Source: Phanerodontia chrysosporium
Lineage: Eukaryota; Basidiomycota; Agaricomycetes; Polyporales; Phanerochaetaceae
NCBI GenBank assembly: GCA_001910725.1
Contig: MJGA01000032.1
Span: 186,001-250,000, forward strand
Reading direction: 5' to 3'
Length of the DNA: 64,000 nucleotides
The position numbers and the translations under genes are program-made. Under the pieces are notes generated by a model. It saw only the letters and a list, made by a program, of their open reading frames with translations. It was not told where the DNA came from and did no database searches. This document shows, piece by piece, positions 1 to 11,000 of the stretch (its first letter is position 1; every line of letters begins with the position of its first letter).

Positions 1-640
1 ACCAGGGAACTCATGTTTATTGTGATGCTATAGGCATTGTACAACTTCTTGTCGATGCACCAACCACGGTCATTCACCACCTTTGCAGAATGGTTGAGGT
101 ACATTGTAATATCATTGTCTCTCGTCCATATTCACTCAAAAATAACAAGCACTGTCAAAGGTCGAGGAGCGCACGGGCCAAATCAACCTCACAGATCCCA
201 TTGCACGTGCATCGTTGTTCATTCTGCCAAATTGGCTTCCACGCAGTCTTCGAGGCGATTGATGTCAACTCGGCAGTGCAGCGGCGAGGGCGCAAGGTGG
301 ATGGCAGCTCAGACGACGAGCTCAGCAACGAGGTGCTGTGCATCGCGCTCATGGTCGCGAAGCCACGCAGGATCTGGAAGCTCCACGTTCTATGACACAT
401 TCATGCAAAGCTCTCACTGGTACTGTGGAGGAGCATCGATGTGCCGTTAGCGCTGTACGCGTATCGCAATGAGTTGTTCCTCATGCTTGAGCTGATGCAC
501 TGCCTCTGGACCGGGTGGTTATCAAAGGAGTACGTTAAGTTATTTTGTTATTGCATCTTAACGCGAACTACAATACATGGTCAAGCAATCAATTCTGCTC
601 TTTCACGATCTTTGCAGAGTTCATCGACTTTGGAGAGTAG
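1..640. other. No recognisable gene
   Basis: Short open frames exist on both strands, but none shows a motif, a convincing exon pattern or similarity to anything I recognise. The stretch lies just downstream of the decayed dioxygenase on the minus strand and is probably intergenic or degraded sequence. Confidence 0.5.
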
Positions 641-644
641 TTGT

Positions 645-1745
645 AGTTCTTAGAGCCAGTGACTGTCACGCGTCCTCAGCAGTTCCTTAGCACGTTCTTT
701 GTTGGAGTCCTGAAGGGTTTTCCAAGTGCGGAAGCCATAATCAACGTAGCGAAAAAGCCCCCCCCCCCGGCTGTAAACTGTGTTATCGCCCATCGAGTTT
801 CATGAGATTAAATGGAAACGTTGTCGTGTGTGATGCTAGCGAAAGGTATGAGAATCATCAAGCTGGGCGGGAACTCAATCATGACACCGAATTGGTGAAG
901 AATTAGATGTCTGCCATGAGTTGAATCGAAGTCACCACCTGCAGTAATTGCACATCATTCTACGGGATGGTTGCCATGATCGTTGTGTTCATAGTATAAG
1001 GCCTGTGGCCCGAAGTTGCACGAAACTGCAGGGAACATACTGGACTGCCAGTTATAATCCAACTCGGGGTAGTGATAGAAGAGACGGTTCAATTCAGTAG
1101 CATAGCTGCGGTAGAGCTTTGGCGCATAGAAAGTGAACATACCTGAAGAGACAGTGAGCAGACAGAAGGGTGCACAAAACAAGACATAATGTACTGCTTG
1201 GGTTGAAGCAATGCAGACGATCGCCTTGTTGGCCATAAGCCTTCCAAGAACGGCGCAGTTGTGCGTAGAGTGATGCGAGAGGCCTAGTCGTTGTTCGAAC
1301 TATATCAGAGGTGGTTCGAATGAGGCTAAGTGCGGCTCACCCATTACCCGCCTCCGTATGATGTTTCACAGGTGATAGTGTGATAGATGCTGCATCGGTC
1401 GCCTTGTTTGATGAACTGCAAGTCGGCAGCAGCAGCTGACATAGCGTCCGAAGCCTCGTCATGCACCTTCTTCCATTCAGAGTGCATGCCTGGAAAGCCA
1501 CTGGGTGATGCGCAGAGATAGCGACTCTTGTCTACGAGAAGAGTGGCTTTCCTAGGAAAAGAAGAAAGTGCAGAACAGCATTGGTATCAAATGCATAAGA
1601 ACGCAGTGCAGACACTTACTGGCCATCCCAGCGAACAAGTCGCAGACCTTATGATAGTACTTGTTCAAGGGTTGTAAGAGTCTTGCCTGATGCAATCCGA
1701 CATGCTATGTAGGTCCCTCTCGCAACGATTTGCAGAGTTCGCATT
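645..1745 (-). pseudogene. Decayed TET/JBP-like 2-oxoglutarate/Fe(II) dioxygenase
   Basis: Minus-strand segments read, in order: RWDGQ, a short GTAAGT...CCTAG intron, KATLLVDKSRYL, WKKVHDEASDAM, ETSYGGG, FTFYAPKLY, FPAVSCNFGPQALYYEHND, CAITAGGDFD, MIEFPPSLMILIPFASI, HETRWAITQFTAG. This order matches the catalytic domain of fungal TET/JBP-type enzymes, which oxidise 5-methylcytosine in DNA. The HND at about 972-992 would be the HxD iron motif. The frame is broken by TGA at 957-955, where a Trp is expected, and by TAA at 810-808, where a Gln is expected. A run of about ten C lies near 758-769. No intact start was found. The family assignment rests on the succession of motifs. In fungi these genes are expanded and linked to KDZ transposons, but no KDZ transposase was recognised here. 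Confidence 0.68.
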
Positions 1746-2221
1746 GTGAATTGCTAGAGCAAGACCATGTGGCCGGTGTGTGCATACTTCTTGGAGAAAG
1801 AGGATCGTATCTTGTGCGTAATCCAGTGTGAGCTTGCTCTTCGCGCAGGCTCATCGTTTTGCTTTTCCTTGCTTTTGGTGATGGTTATGAGTGTTATGGA
1901 GTGGGGAACGAGTTTCGCACTTGGCAGTATGTACAGGAAAAGTACGTTCTGCTTGAGAAGAGCGGAGAACAGGACAAGGTGTAGGGGGAAAGCATGACGA
2001 GGAGGTGGAATGCCGGCGAGTTCAGACTGGTGGGACAGGGAGGGGTACCAAATTTTCTGGCTAGGGTTGAGGTCATTTTCATCATTGTCTTCTCATCGAT
2101 TGCATTCTGAGAATGCAGCACGGAGACAGTCTTCGAAGTCACAGTCTTCTAGAAGGAGGGCTAGTTCAATGACGTCTTTTGAGCTATGAATGGGAGAAGC
2201 CAAGTTGACAGTGTCTGTAAC
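1746..2221. other. No recognisable gene
   Basis: This stretch lies between the dioxygenase relic and the left LTR of Gypsy-A. Open frames on both strands are short and carry no motif. It may contain 5' exons of the relic, but I could not connect any. Confidence 0.4.
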
Positions 2222-2751
2222 TGTCAAAGTAAACCCCGTTACTTACCTTAGTAGCTTAGTGGGGTAACTTGACTGTGGGTGGTGCGAGTGAAGTGGGTAA
2301 AAGACGAGGTAGATGATGCTGAGAACTTAAGCCCAGCAGAGCCCAGTATATATACATGAAGGGGAGGACCCCTGGTATTACCCGAGACCCTTGATACTGC
2401 CCATTACATGCGCGATGGCGTGATAATGGTGCGATACTTGCCAAGACACTCTGGGCTCGGCGAAGTCTAAAGCCGAGTACCGGATGTGTTCGGAACTTTC
2501 TACGCTATTCTGGAATACACTATCTGGACCCTGGGTCCGTCTACCTATTATACCCTTGTACCAGAGCGTCTACATTATAGATAAGATAAAGATAAGATCC
2601 TCATATGACTCTGAGTCCATTCCCAGTACGTGACCAACATGTGACCGCGTTCTAATGTGTGACTATCCTAACTCTAGTCCATAACCCTAACCTTTAGCAC
2701 CTACTGGGTGCTTATGGGAATAAAACCGTAGGGAATTGGAAAACTGTGACA
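2222..2751 (-). repeat. Gypsy-A 3' LTR (left copy)
   Basis: 530 bp repeat matching 14062-14591. On the minus strand it starts TGTCACAG and ends TTTGACA. It contains a TATATATA run near 2347-2354 that could be the promoter box, and a telomere-like GGTTAGGGTTA tract (minus strand, about 2684-2694) some 60 bases inside the U3 end. Confidence 0.92.
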
Positions 2752-2764
2752 GTACCCCCTCTTC
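2752..2764 (-). other. Gypsy-A polypurine tract
   Basis: On the minus strand this reads GAAGAGGGGGTAC directly against the 3' LTR, the expected place and composition for the plus-strand priming tract of an LTR retrotransposon. Confidence 0.7.
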
Positions 2765-2791
2765 AGATTCGAACTCCCGAGAGAAGACTTT

Positions 2792-3230
2792 TTATTTTCC
2801 AGTGGATCCAAACCCGCCTAAGCTACGATCGGTTGACTGTACCGTTTTGAGGATTTCTATGTCGGTATCAGTAATTTTCTCCAGGATTAATTGAGCCACT
2901 CTATCTTCAGTCGTGACTGTGAAATCACTGTCACTTGTGTTAAGGAGTAGTATTTTGACAATACCTGTGTAATTCTGGTTGATAACATCTGCGCCGACAT
3001 GAATGCCTTTGAGTGCAAGTCCTGATCATGGTGCAATTTGTCCATAGGTTCAAGTTGGAACTCGGATGTGAATGCCAGTGCTGATGAGTTTGCAGTCTCC
3101 TGCTGGAATTGTTACATCTTCTGCTACATACAGGTCCCAGCCTGCTGCCTCGGTGGTGCTTTTGGATGGTGTTTTTCCGCCATCTAGAATGATCTGAAGG
3201 GTTTCCTTTTTATCGAGTTCTGAACCGTCT
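2792..3230 (-). pseudogene. Gypsy-A dUTPase domain, C-terminal end of Pol
   Basis: After the chromodomain the minus frame reads EAAGWDLYVAEDVTIPAGD, then IHVGADVINQNYTG, then DRVAQLILEK, and ends GGFGSTGK before TAA at 2794-2792. These correspond to dUTPase motifs 1, 3, 4 and 5, the trimeric enzyme that hydrolyses dUTP. Two in-frame TGA codons (3052-3050 and 3028-3026) interrupt it. The second replaces the Arg of the motif 2 PRSGL (CGA to TGA, a CpG transition). Motif 3 has Asn where the catalytic Asp is usual. The domain is dead here, but its position matches the intact one in Gypsy-B. Confidence 0.85.
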
Positions 3231-4417
3231 GTTTCCATGGGTGCTTCTTCGTTCCGAACACGCCAAAATTCCGCCATCTTCTCTTTAGCACCTTCCAGAT
3301 TATTTTCTGGTTCCCATTTGTCTTCTTCTGGCCCATAACCCTTCCATCGAACCATGTACGAGTTTCGTTTTCTGACACGCCCGGTAGTCTTATGGTTGAG
3401 AATTTTCTCGACCTCGTACTCGAGCTCTCCATCGTGAACTTCTGGTTCTAGTGGTGCGGCTCGTTGGCTGACGATGGAGGGTGTAGAATAGGGGATTAAT
3501 TTACTAGCATGGAACACCAGGTGATATGCCCTATATTGTGGAGGCAATTTCACCTTGATGGTTACCTTGGACAGTTGCTCGATAATTTCAAAGGGTTCTA
3601 GGTACCTCGGTGTTAGCGTGCGTTGAGCGGTTTGGTAATCTTTTGAATTCAGCATGACTTTGTCGCCGACTTTAAATGGCACTTCTTGCCTGTTCTGGTC
3701 GTAGTACCACTTCATACGGTTCGCTGCTAGTTGTAGGGCTGCTTTGGCCTTGTCTTGGGCGTCTTGTCTAAGTCTGAATATCTCGTTCAAGTATTTGCTT
3801 TTGGCTTGCTTGTCGAGAGTTGGTCCTGTCCATGGGTGTCTACCGTATTCTGGAAAGAATGGTGTGTCCTTTGTACTTTCATATGCTGCATTATTATAGG
3901 CGAATTCTGCGGTGGGCAGATAATCAATCCAGTCTTTGTGATTGACATTATTAGCGAAGCAGCGTAGATACTGTTTTAGAACTTGATTTACTCATTCTGT
4001 TTGACTGTCTGTCTGAGGGTGATATACTGTAGACATTGCTGACTCGATACTGAGTAGTTTACACTATTCTTGAAAGAGTTCAGCCGCGAATTGAGTTCCT
4101 CTGTCTGAGATTATCTGCAAAGGTAGTCCGTGGATAGAGTGAATTCTATCCATCAGGATCTTTGTGAGGTTTTTAGCAGAGAATTTGCTCGTTATGGCGA
4201 AGGAACGTGCTCTCTTGGTGAGTTGGCATACAACGACTAGGATGGCATCCTTTTCTCTTGACGGCATCAACTGAGTAATCAAGTCGATGATAATAACTTC
4301 CCAAGGTCCATTAGGTACCTTGTTGGACATAAGTTGTCTGTAGGTCTGCTGTGTGCGATTCTTCATACGCTGACACATATCGCAGCCTGTGACATATTTC
4401 TTGACGAAGACAGACAT
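3231..4417 (-). pseudogene. Gypsy-A integrase and chromodomain
   Basis: The segment 4417-4064 carries the integrase core start: a CDMC zinc-finger end, IIDLI with the first catalytic Asp, and SDRGTQFA with the second. A stop near 4064 follows, after which the frame continues through a region with more stops to 3790-3050, where the GPY/F-like module (LEPFEIIEQLSKVTIKVKL) and a chromodomain (EYEVEKIL...YMVRWKGYGPEEDKWEPE) are clear. Chromodomains are thought to steer integration to heterochromatin. The part after the second Asp, 4064-3790, is broken by at least one stop. Confidence 0.85.
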
Positions 4418-6268
4418 TCCCAGCCACCAATAGTTCCGGGAGACAAGTTTGTAGGTCTTCCATCTGCCTGGATGTCTGGCTGGATAGGTGGTCGTGATGC
4501 ATTTGGACTACTCGTCGTTGTAAGTCCTCATTCTCATCCTTCGGTATATATATATGTCCCCGGAAGAGTAGCAATCCATTCTCAAAGTTCCATTTCTCTA
4601 ACAGTTTCTTGAACTCGCATGGGCCTGATTTGAGTAACGATTGATAGTTCTTGGTGACTTTGTCGGATAATAAAGCCTTCTTGACCTCTTGGAGCAGTAA
4701 ATCATCATTTACTGGAGTGTCATAGGAGGCGTCGATCACGCAGACTTTGAGCAGATTGGCAAAAAATTCTGGCTTCAAAAGAATATGGTCGTGATTATCG
4801 AGTTCTACAGCCTCTTCATGATCTGGTCTCCTGGACAGAGGGTCTTCAACTTCCATGGTTTTACCCGGCTTGTGGTGTAGTGTGAAATGGTATAATGCCC
4901 AACGAGCTTGATGGCAAGACAATTTCTGGACCTGCTTGAAATAAGTCAGGTTTTGGTGGTCTGACCATATCTCGAATTTCTCCGGATGTCCCTCTAGATA
5001 GTGCCTATACTCTTCTAAACCGCGGATTATGGCCAACATGTCCTTGTCGTATATCTCATAGTTCCTTTTGTGAACATTGAGTGACTTGGAGTGGAAGGCT
5101 ACCGGATGATAAAGCTTATCGTTTAGGTCGAGTTGTGACAAAACCGAGCTGATCGCGAAGTCACTCGCGTCGGTAGAGAGCCTGAACGGATTAATGTCGT
5201 CTGGAATTCATAGAATTGGTGCAGAAGTGAACACCTTTTTCAGGTCATCAAACGCCTTCTGCTGTTTAGAACCCCATTCCCATGGTTGATCCTTCTTGGT
5301 GAGTACCGTGAGTGGCTTTGTGATCTTTGCAAAGTCTTTAATAAACCTGCGATAGAAGTCCGCGAATTCCAGGAATGCCTGAACGTGCTTGACCTTGGTC
5401 GGTACGGGCTACTCCGTTATGCCTGTGACTTTAGCAAAATCCATTTCTACATGATTCATGGATATAATCATGCTGAGATAGGCAAGCTTGTCCTTCTCGA
5501 ATAGACACTTTTCTACCTTTGCGAAGAGATCGTTGTCTTCCAGTACTGCAACACTTCATGTACAATCTTTCAATGTTCCTCGCGGTCATTGCCGAAGATG
5601 AGGATATCGTCAAGGTAGACCATAATCTTTTCTTGGTGGATAAGGTCTTCAAAAATGTTGTTCATTATATTCTGGAATGTTGCCGGTGCGTTTGCGAATT
5701 CAAAGTACATAACTTTGGCCTGAAATAAACTATCCTTGGTTACGAAAGCCGTTTTCCACTTGTCACCTTCCTTGATGCAGACATTGTTATATCCCCATCG
5801 AAGGTCAATTTTTGTGAATATCAATACCTGGAATAGTGCATCGATTAAATCAGTGATGCGAGGGATCGGATAACGGTTCTTCTTTGTAATTCCGTTCAAG
5901 GGGCAGTAATCCATGCAAGGTCGCAAACTACCATCAGCTTTCTTTACGAAAAAGAATAACACAGCGATGAGTGACTTTGACTCTTCTATGAAGCCTTTTT
6001 GGTGTTCCTTTTAAATCCACTTGTCGAAAGATGAGTGTTATCTTTGGTCTAGTGGGTACATCTTTTCGATTGGGGGCAATTTAGCTCCTTCCTCAAATTC
6101 GATGGCATGGTCCCATGGCTTGTGGGTGGGCATGCATTCAGACTTGGTTTTACTGAATACGCTTTCGAACTTGTGGACCCAACTCGGTACCTGTGATTTC
6201 CATTGCGAGATGTCGACTGTATCGTTGTCATCCTTTTCCAGGATGTCAGCGACAGCCTCGGCTTGCGT
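4311..6268 (-). pseudogene. Gypsy-A reverse transcriptase and RNase H
   Basis: The reverse transcriptase remains open from 5962 to 5570 with FTKIDLRWGYNN and the catalytic VYLDD. RNase H and the tether region are open from 5141 (KRNYEIYDKDMLAIIRGLEE, EIWSDHQNLTYF) and end in a frameshift close to the integrase zinc finger near 4450. Frameshifts and stops separate these blocks around 5150-5570 and 5962-6268. The same domains are intact, apart from three stops, in Gypsy-B. Confidence 0.85.
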
Positions 6269-6931
6269 TCATTCCTCTGGGTTACTGAAATCAACCCAGT
6301 TGATGTGGTGGGGAATATCCTCTTCTCCAATATCGTCCAGTGAGGATTTCCAAGGTTGCTCTAGTTCGAGCTCTGCCAGCTCCTCGTCATTGCCAATTTC
6401 GATATCGAGGGCTTGGACTTTCTGTGCCATGCTGGAGACTTTGCATGATTCAGAATATCTGGTGAACTCCCAATTGCCTTTTGCCCAGTCGATTTCTGGA
6501 TTATGCCGGTGTAGGAACTTGTACCCTATGTACATGTCTTTGTCGTGCAAATCCGTCACGAGCAAGTACTGGGTGTGTTTGTATGTTCCAATCTCCAAGT
6601 AGGCTCGCAGGGCGTGAGGGATTCGTCCTGCTTTATTGATCGTTCCATCTGCAGTTTTTACTTCATACAGATTTGCCAACTTAATAGTTACCAGATTGTT
6701 CTTTTCGATGAAGCTGTGATTGATGAAACTCGTCGTGGTGCCTGAACCAACCAGGGCTTCTGTTTGCGCCTTTTTACCATACACCCACAGAGTAATAGGA
6801 AGTTTGAACGATAAAGATTTATTACGCAAGATGTTGAATATATCAATATCAATTACTCTATCTACATCCTGTGTAGACTCAGCCGTGGGTACATGATCAG
6901 CGTTACTGACCTGTAGAATGCAGGGATCCAC
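6269..6931 (-). pseudogene. Gypsy-A aspartic protease region
   Basis: A 220-codon open stretch contains ALVGSGTTTSFIN, the retropepsin active-site segment. The catalytic Asp of the usual LVDSG is replaced by Gly (codon at 6748-6746). The following YEVKTADGTINKAGRIPH and LYIG-like strands fit a Gypsy protease. The substitution would abolish protease activity even if the frame were whole. Confidence 0.8.
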
Positions 6932-7053
6932 TACAGGTCATTGAAAAAATCCACTTTCCGGTCAGACGATTTCGCATATTTAGCAACTCGGGCCTTCATA
7001 CATACATGCACAGCTTCCCGCTTATCAATGGGTTCCTGTGGAGGAGTCTGTTT

Positions 7054-8061
7054 TTACTCCTTCTTGTCCTCCTCTGTCCATTCATGGATATGGGCTGCAT
7101 TGATGACGACTTTGTCGTCAGCCTTGAGTTCCGCGATCTCCTTCTCCAATTCGGCCATCCTGGCCTTTGCTTGGTTGAAGGAGTTTTTCTTGGTGGCGAT
7201 TGCCGCTGCGTTCTTGCCTTTTCCTTGATTATTACTCCCCCCGCTCGAGGAGAAGGCCTTGCCATTGTTGTTGTTACTGGAGGACTGTTGCGGCTTCTGG
7301 TCCTTGAGCGAGAAGCAGTCCGAAGTGACGTGCGTTTTAGCACGCGCGAACTTCTTTAGCTCAGTGTAAATGGTGCAGGGAGTTGAAACCTTCTTGGCTT
7401 CCTGTGAATTCACCTGTTATTTCCCCTTGCCTTTGCCCTTGCCCGTCTGAGCCGTGCTGATGTCCATTGCATTTGGGTCCGGTGTAGAACCCGAGCCGTG
7501 CGAGTTTCCTTTGCTGAAAATGTGCATTGCTATGCAGTCGGGGTAGAGTTTCTTGTAAGCCTCAATGAGATACGTCATGAATTCCGACGCGGTTATAGGC
7601 CAACTCGAACAATCGCGACCCAGCACGAAGATACCCAGCTTCTCCTCAACGTTATCGTACAGCTTGTTAATCATATGCACATCTGTAAATGGCTTGCTGC
7701 TATTGTCGAGGAGTACCTTGAAGTGAACCGAGTAGTCAATGATGTCCTTCTGAAGGGCTGACTTGTCGTTGAGTAGCTTCTCGAGGTCCTTCGTTGCCGT
7801 GCGCGTAACATTCTTTTGACCGTAAACTGTCTGGAGACTAGCCCAGAAACTGTCAACCGAGTCCATGTCCTCGCTTCTGGCATTCTTGTCCAACATTGGT
7901 TGCATTAGCTTCAGGGCTGATTCGCGCAACAGGGACAACACATTGACTATGCGCTGTTTGTCCGTCGTGATGTCCTGAGTGCTGTACCAGAGTTCGACCA
8001 GATTTTTCCATTCCTCGAACTTCGTCGTATTCTTCTCACCGGAGAATAGCAGCAGTTGGGC
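7054..8061 (-). pseudogene. Gypsy-A gag, 3' part
   Basis: Open from the hAT insertion site to 7417 with a capsid-like helical region (FEEWKNLVELWYSTQDITTD, VDSFWASLQTVYG) and a Gly/Lys-rich end. A stop at about 7417 is followed in the same sense by a frame to 7054 holding a damaged zinc-knuckle (CTIY...THVTSDCF, where a CCHC is expected). The N-terminal part lies beyond the hAT at 11864-12296. Confidence 0.8.
8054..8061. repeat. hAT copy 1 target-site duplication, left
   Basis: AGTTGGGC, repeated exactly at 11856-11863. Eight-base duplications are the hallmark of hAT transposition. Confidence 0.95.
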
Positions 8062-11000
8062 TAGTGTTACCACAGCGCGGCTCCATAGCCGCTCAGCCAG
8101 AGAACCGAGCCACGTGGTCGCCGAGCCAAGCCGCTGATTGGCTCATGGTCTATTTGTGGCTGGGCTCAGCACAGCGCGGCTTGGCTATGGCTCGCCGCTG
8201 GTACTGCCATCCTAATTAGGCAACCACCACGTTAACTGGCGACCACCATGGCGAAAGGACAGAACAACACCACAGCAGGCAAACGCGGTGCCCCTGGCAC
8301 ACCTCTGAAGACTCCAAAGAGGTGTAGGGTCACTCCAAAGCATGTAACATATGAGACTGGGGCTATGAAGACTCAGTGGAAGCTAGACGGTGCGCTTTTT
8401 AACATTTCTTCTGATGCTGTATTGATTACCTTGTCCTGTCAGATCCTGCTGCAGGAGAGGCAGCTCAGGGCTCACCTAAGAAGAGGAGAGGCCCAAGGAA
8501 GAAGGCTAGTGTAGAGGATCTGGCAGGGGAGGAGTCAATTGTGCGTTTTTCAACGCCGAAGCGAGGTCACATGGTATATCAGCATGCACCTGAGCCCTTG
8601 CCTGAGCCTGCACCTCAGGTATCTGAAGAGGCTTCAAGGTATGTAACCTATCAATGGTAGAAATAAATTTGCTTATTAGATGATAGAGAGAACATAGAGC
8701 AGATACTGCCTGATGTTGAAGAAGAAGAGCACGAAATCTTCGACATGGATGTTTCAGCTAGTGATGACACAGACGATGGTTTGGCCCCTCAGGCACGAAC
8801 ATCAAATCACCCTGCTGCTATCACCACCTCCCCTACTTCATCTCGGCAGCCAAAGGGTTTGCCCACTCTTCCGATTGCTGGCCAGCGCCAGAAGTTCCAC
8901 GGCCCTGCGGGGAACAAGCGGGGGAACAAAGCTGAAGATATTTGGCCATTTTTGGAGCAGGAAAAGCTTACAGGGTGGAAGCTGTGCAAATTCTGCTTGT
9001 GCGCATTTTATTTGAAATATCTATTGATTTATTTATGAGAAAATAATTGCAGAGCAATACGTGCACAAAATTCTGGGCATGCTGTCGCAGCATGGACGAC
9101 AGCTGGCACAGACAACCCTAGGAGGCACTTTCTTGCCAATCACATTGATCATTGGGTGCCTGCTTGTGACAAAGCAGGGATTTAAATCAAGGCAAAGAGT
9201 GCCGTTACACATGTTGCAGAGTGGCGTCAAAAGCAGCGTGGTGAAAGTATCAGCCAGGCAGCTAATGAAGAACACCCACCGTTCAGCAATGAGCTATTTG
9301 TTGATATGATTGTAGAGTGGATCATAGCTGAAGATCAGGTGCGCATTATTTCTATAATTATTATTATTATTACTATTGCTAATTTTTGATACATGTTAAA
9401 GCCATTAAGCGTTGTTGAAAGCCCCCGATTACGCAAGATCTTCATGCTGCTGCGTGTTGAACTACATGAACGGGACATTCCAGGCCGTACAACTATCCGT
9501 AACCGGGTCTCCGAAGTTTTCAGCCAATATCTCAAAGACCTCACTGCAGAAATGCAGGTATGTGGAAATAAAATTGTTTTATAATGTATTACTAAAACTT
9601 GCTTTATAGTGCGCTGTTGGCAAGGTTTCGTTCACTATGGATTTGTGGACAGACCCCTTTGTAATACTATATATGGCTGTTACCGCACATTGGTTGCATA
9701 TGGTTATGGATGATCCACAAAATCCACAGCTCAAACTTCGTGTTGACCTGATTGGCTTTCACCATGTGCCGACTAAGCATACAGGTGAACATCTTGCAGC
9801 GGCCTTTCTGTACATCCTTGATCGGGTGCAAATTGCATACAAGGTGCAGTATTTGTTTTTATTTTAACTATGTAAAAATTCACTAATATGTATATATATT
9901 GTGATAGATTGGCTGGATCACTATGGACAATGCCAGCAACAATGACACTTTCATGGCAGCCTTGGAGAAGTCTTTGGTAGCTCGCAAAATACCATTTGAC
10001 AAGACTCAGCAACGAATCCAGTGCGCATATTTTATTATAAAAATGTCAGTAAATTCTAATAAATATACCAGGTGTTTCCCGCATATTGTCAACTTGGCTT
10101 GTCAAATGGTACTTGGTGCAATGACCAAGCTGGAGTATTTGAAGGAGTCAGCACCGGCATTTGAGCCTGACAGTGGTATAACACCAGATAACTTTCTGGA
10201 TGCTATCAAACGGGACCCAATCGCAACTCTTCGCTCTCTTATCTGGGGTGTAGGTCTTCCTCTTTCCTCTTCATATTTTCTTGGCATTTACTGACAATCT
10301 TATACTTTATTAGATTCGAGCCTCTGCACTTCGTCGTCAACACTTTACAAATATTCTTCATTCTATGCAGCAGAAGATCCTTCAGCTACTGAGAGATGTT
10401 GAGACTCGCTGGTTCTCAACATACTTCATGGTTGAGCGAGCTCTTGTACTCCGCGAGGTATGTTTTTCATTCGCATTTTTGATGATTTCTTATATCTGTT
10501 TTCAGGCCATTGAGAAATTTCTTGATGGAGATGAGTTTGCAGACCTTCGCAAGTTCTCTCTGGAGGCTGCAGAATGGCATGCCTTAGAGATATTCTGTGC
10601 TATACTCAAAGTATGTATTAATTTTCCGATGTTTCCATAATTAGATAGCTGGTTAATATTTGATTAACAGGTACCAAATCTCTTTCAAGAAGTTCTCTCC
10701 TCTGAGTCAACACCTACCCTCGTGAATGTGCTTCCTGCATTCGAGGGAATGAAGAACCTCTGGGTTGACCAGCAGACAGAATATCCACAGGCTGCATCTA
10801 TTATTCAGCAGGGATTGGACAAGCTTGATGAATATCGTGAGCGTAACCGCAGCATTGACGTTTATACCTTGGCTACAAGTACGTATTCTAAACTTGAATG
10901 CACCGCATATATTGACAATATATAGTCATCAATCCTCAGATCAAGTTTGAATGGCATAAAGCATGCACAACTTCGACAGAGCAAAGGGAGGCAAAAGAGT

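Noticed and set aside
58..450. A 137-codon plus-strand frame at the left edge
   Set aside because: Ser/Arg-rich with no motif, overlapping equally long frames on both strands. No evidence that it is coding.
6021..6602. A 193-codon Ser-rich plus-strand frame
   Set aside because: Antisense to the Gypsy-A protease/RT region. The Ser/Cys-rich composition mirrors the acidic coding strand.
9354..9377. ATT trinucleotide run
   Set aside because: A short microsatellite inside hAT intron 4, identical in both copies. It has no separate meaning.
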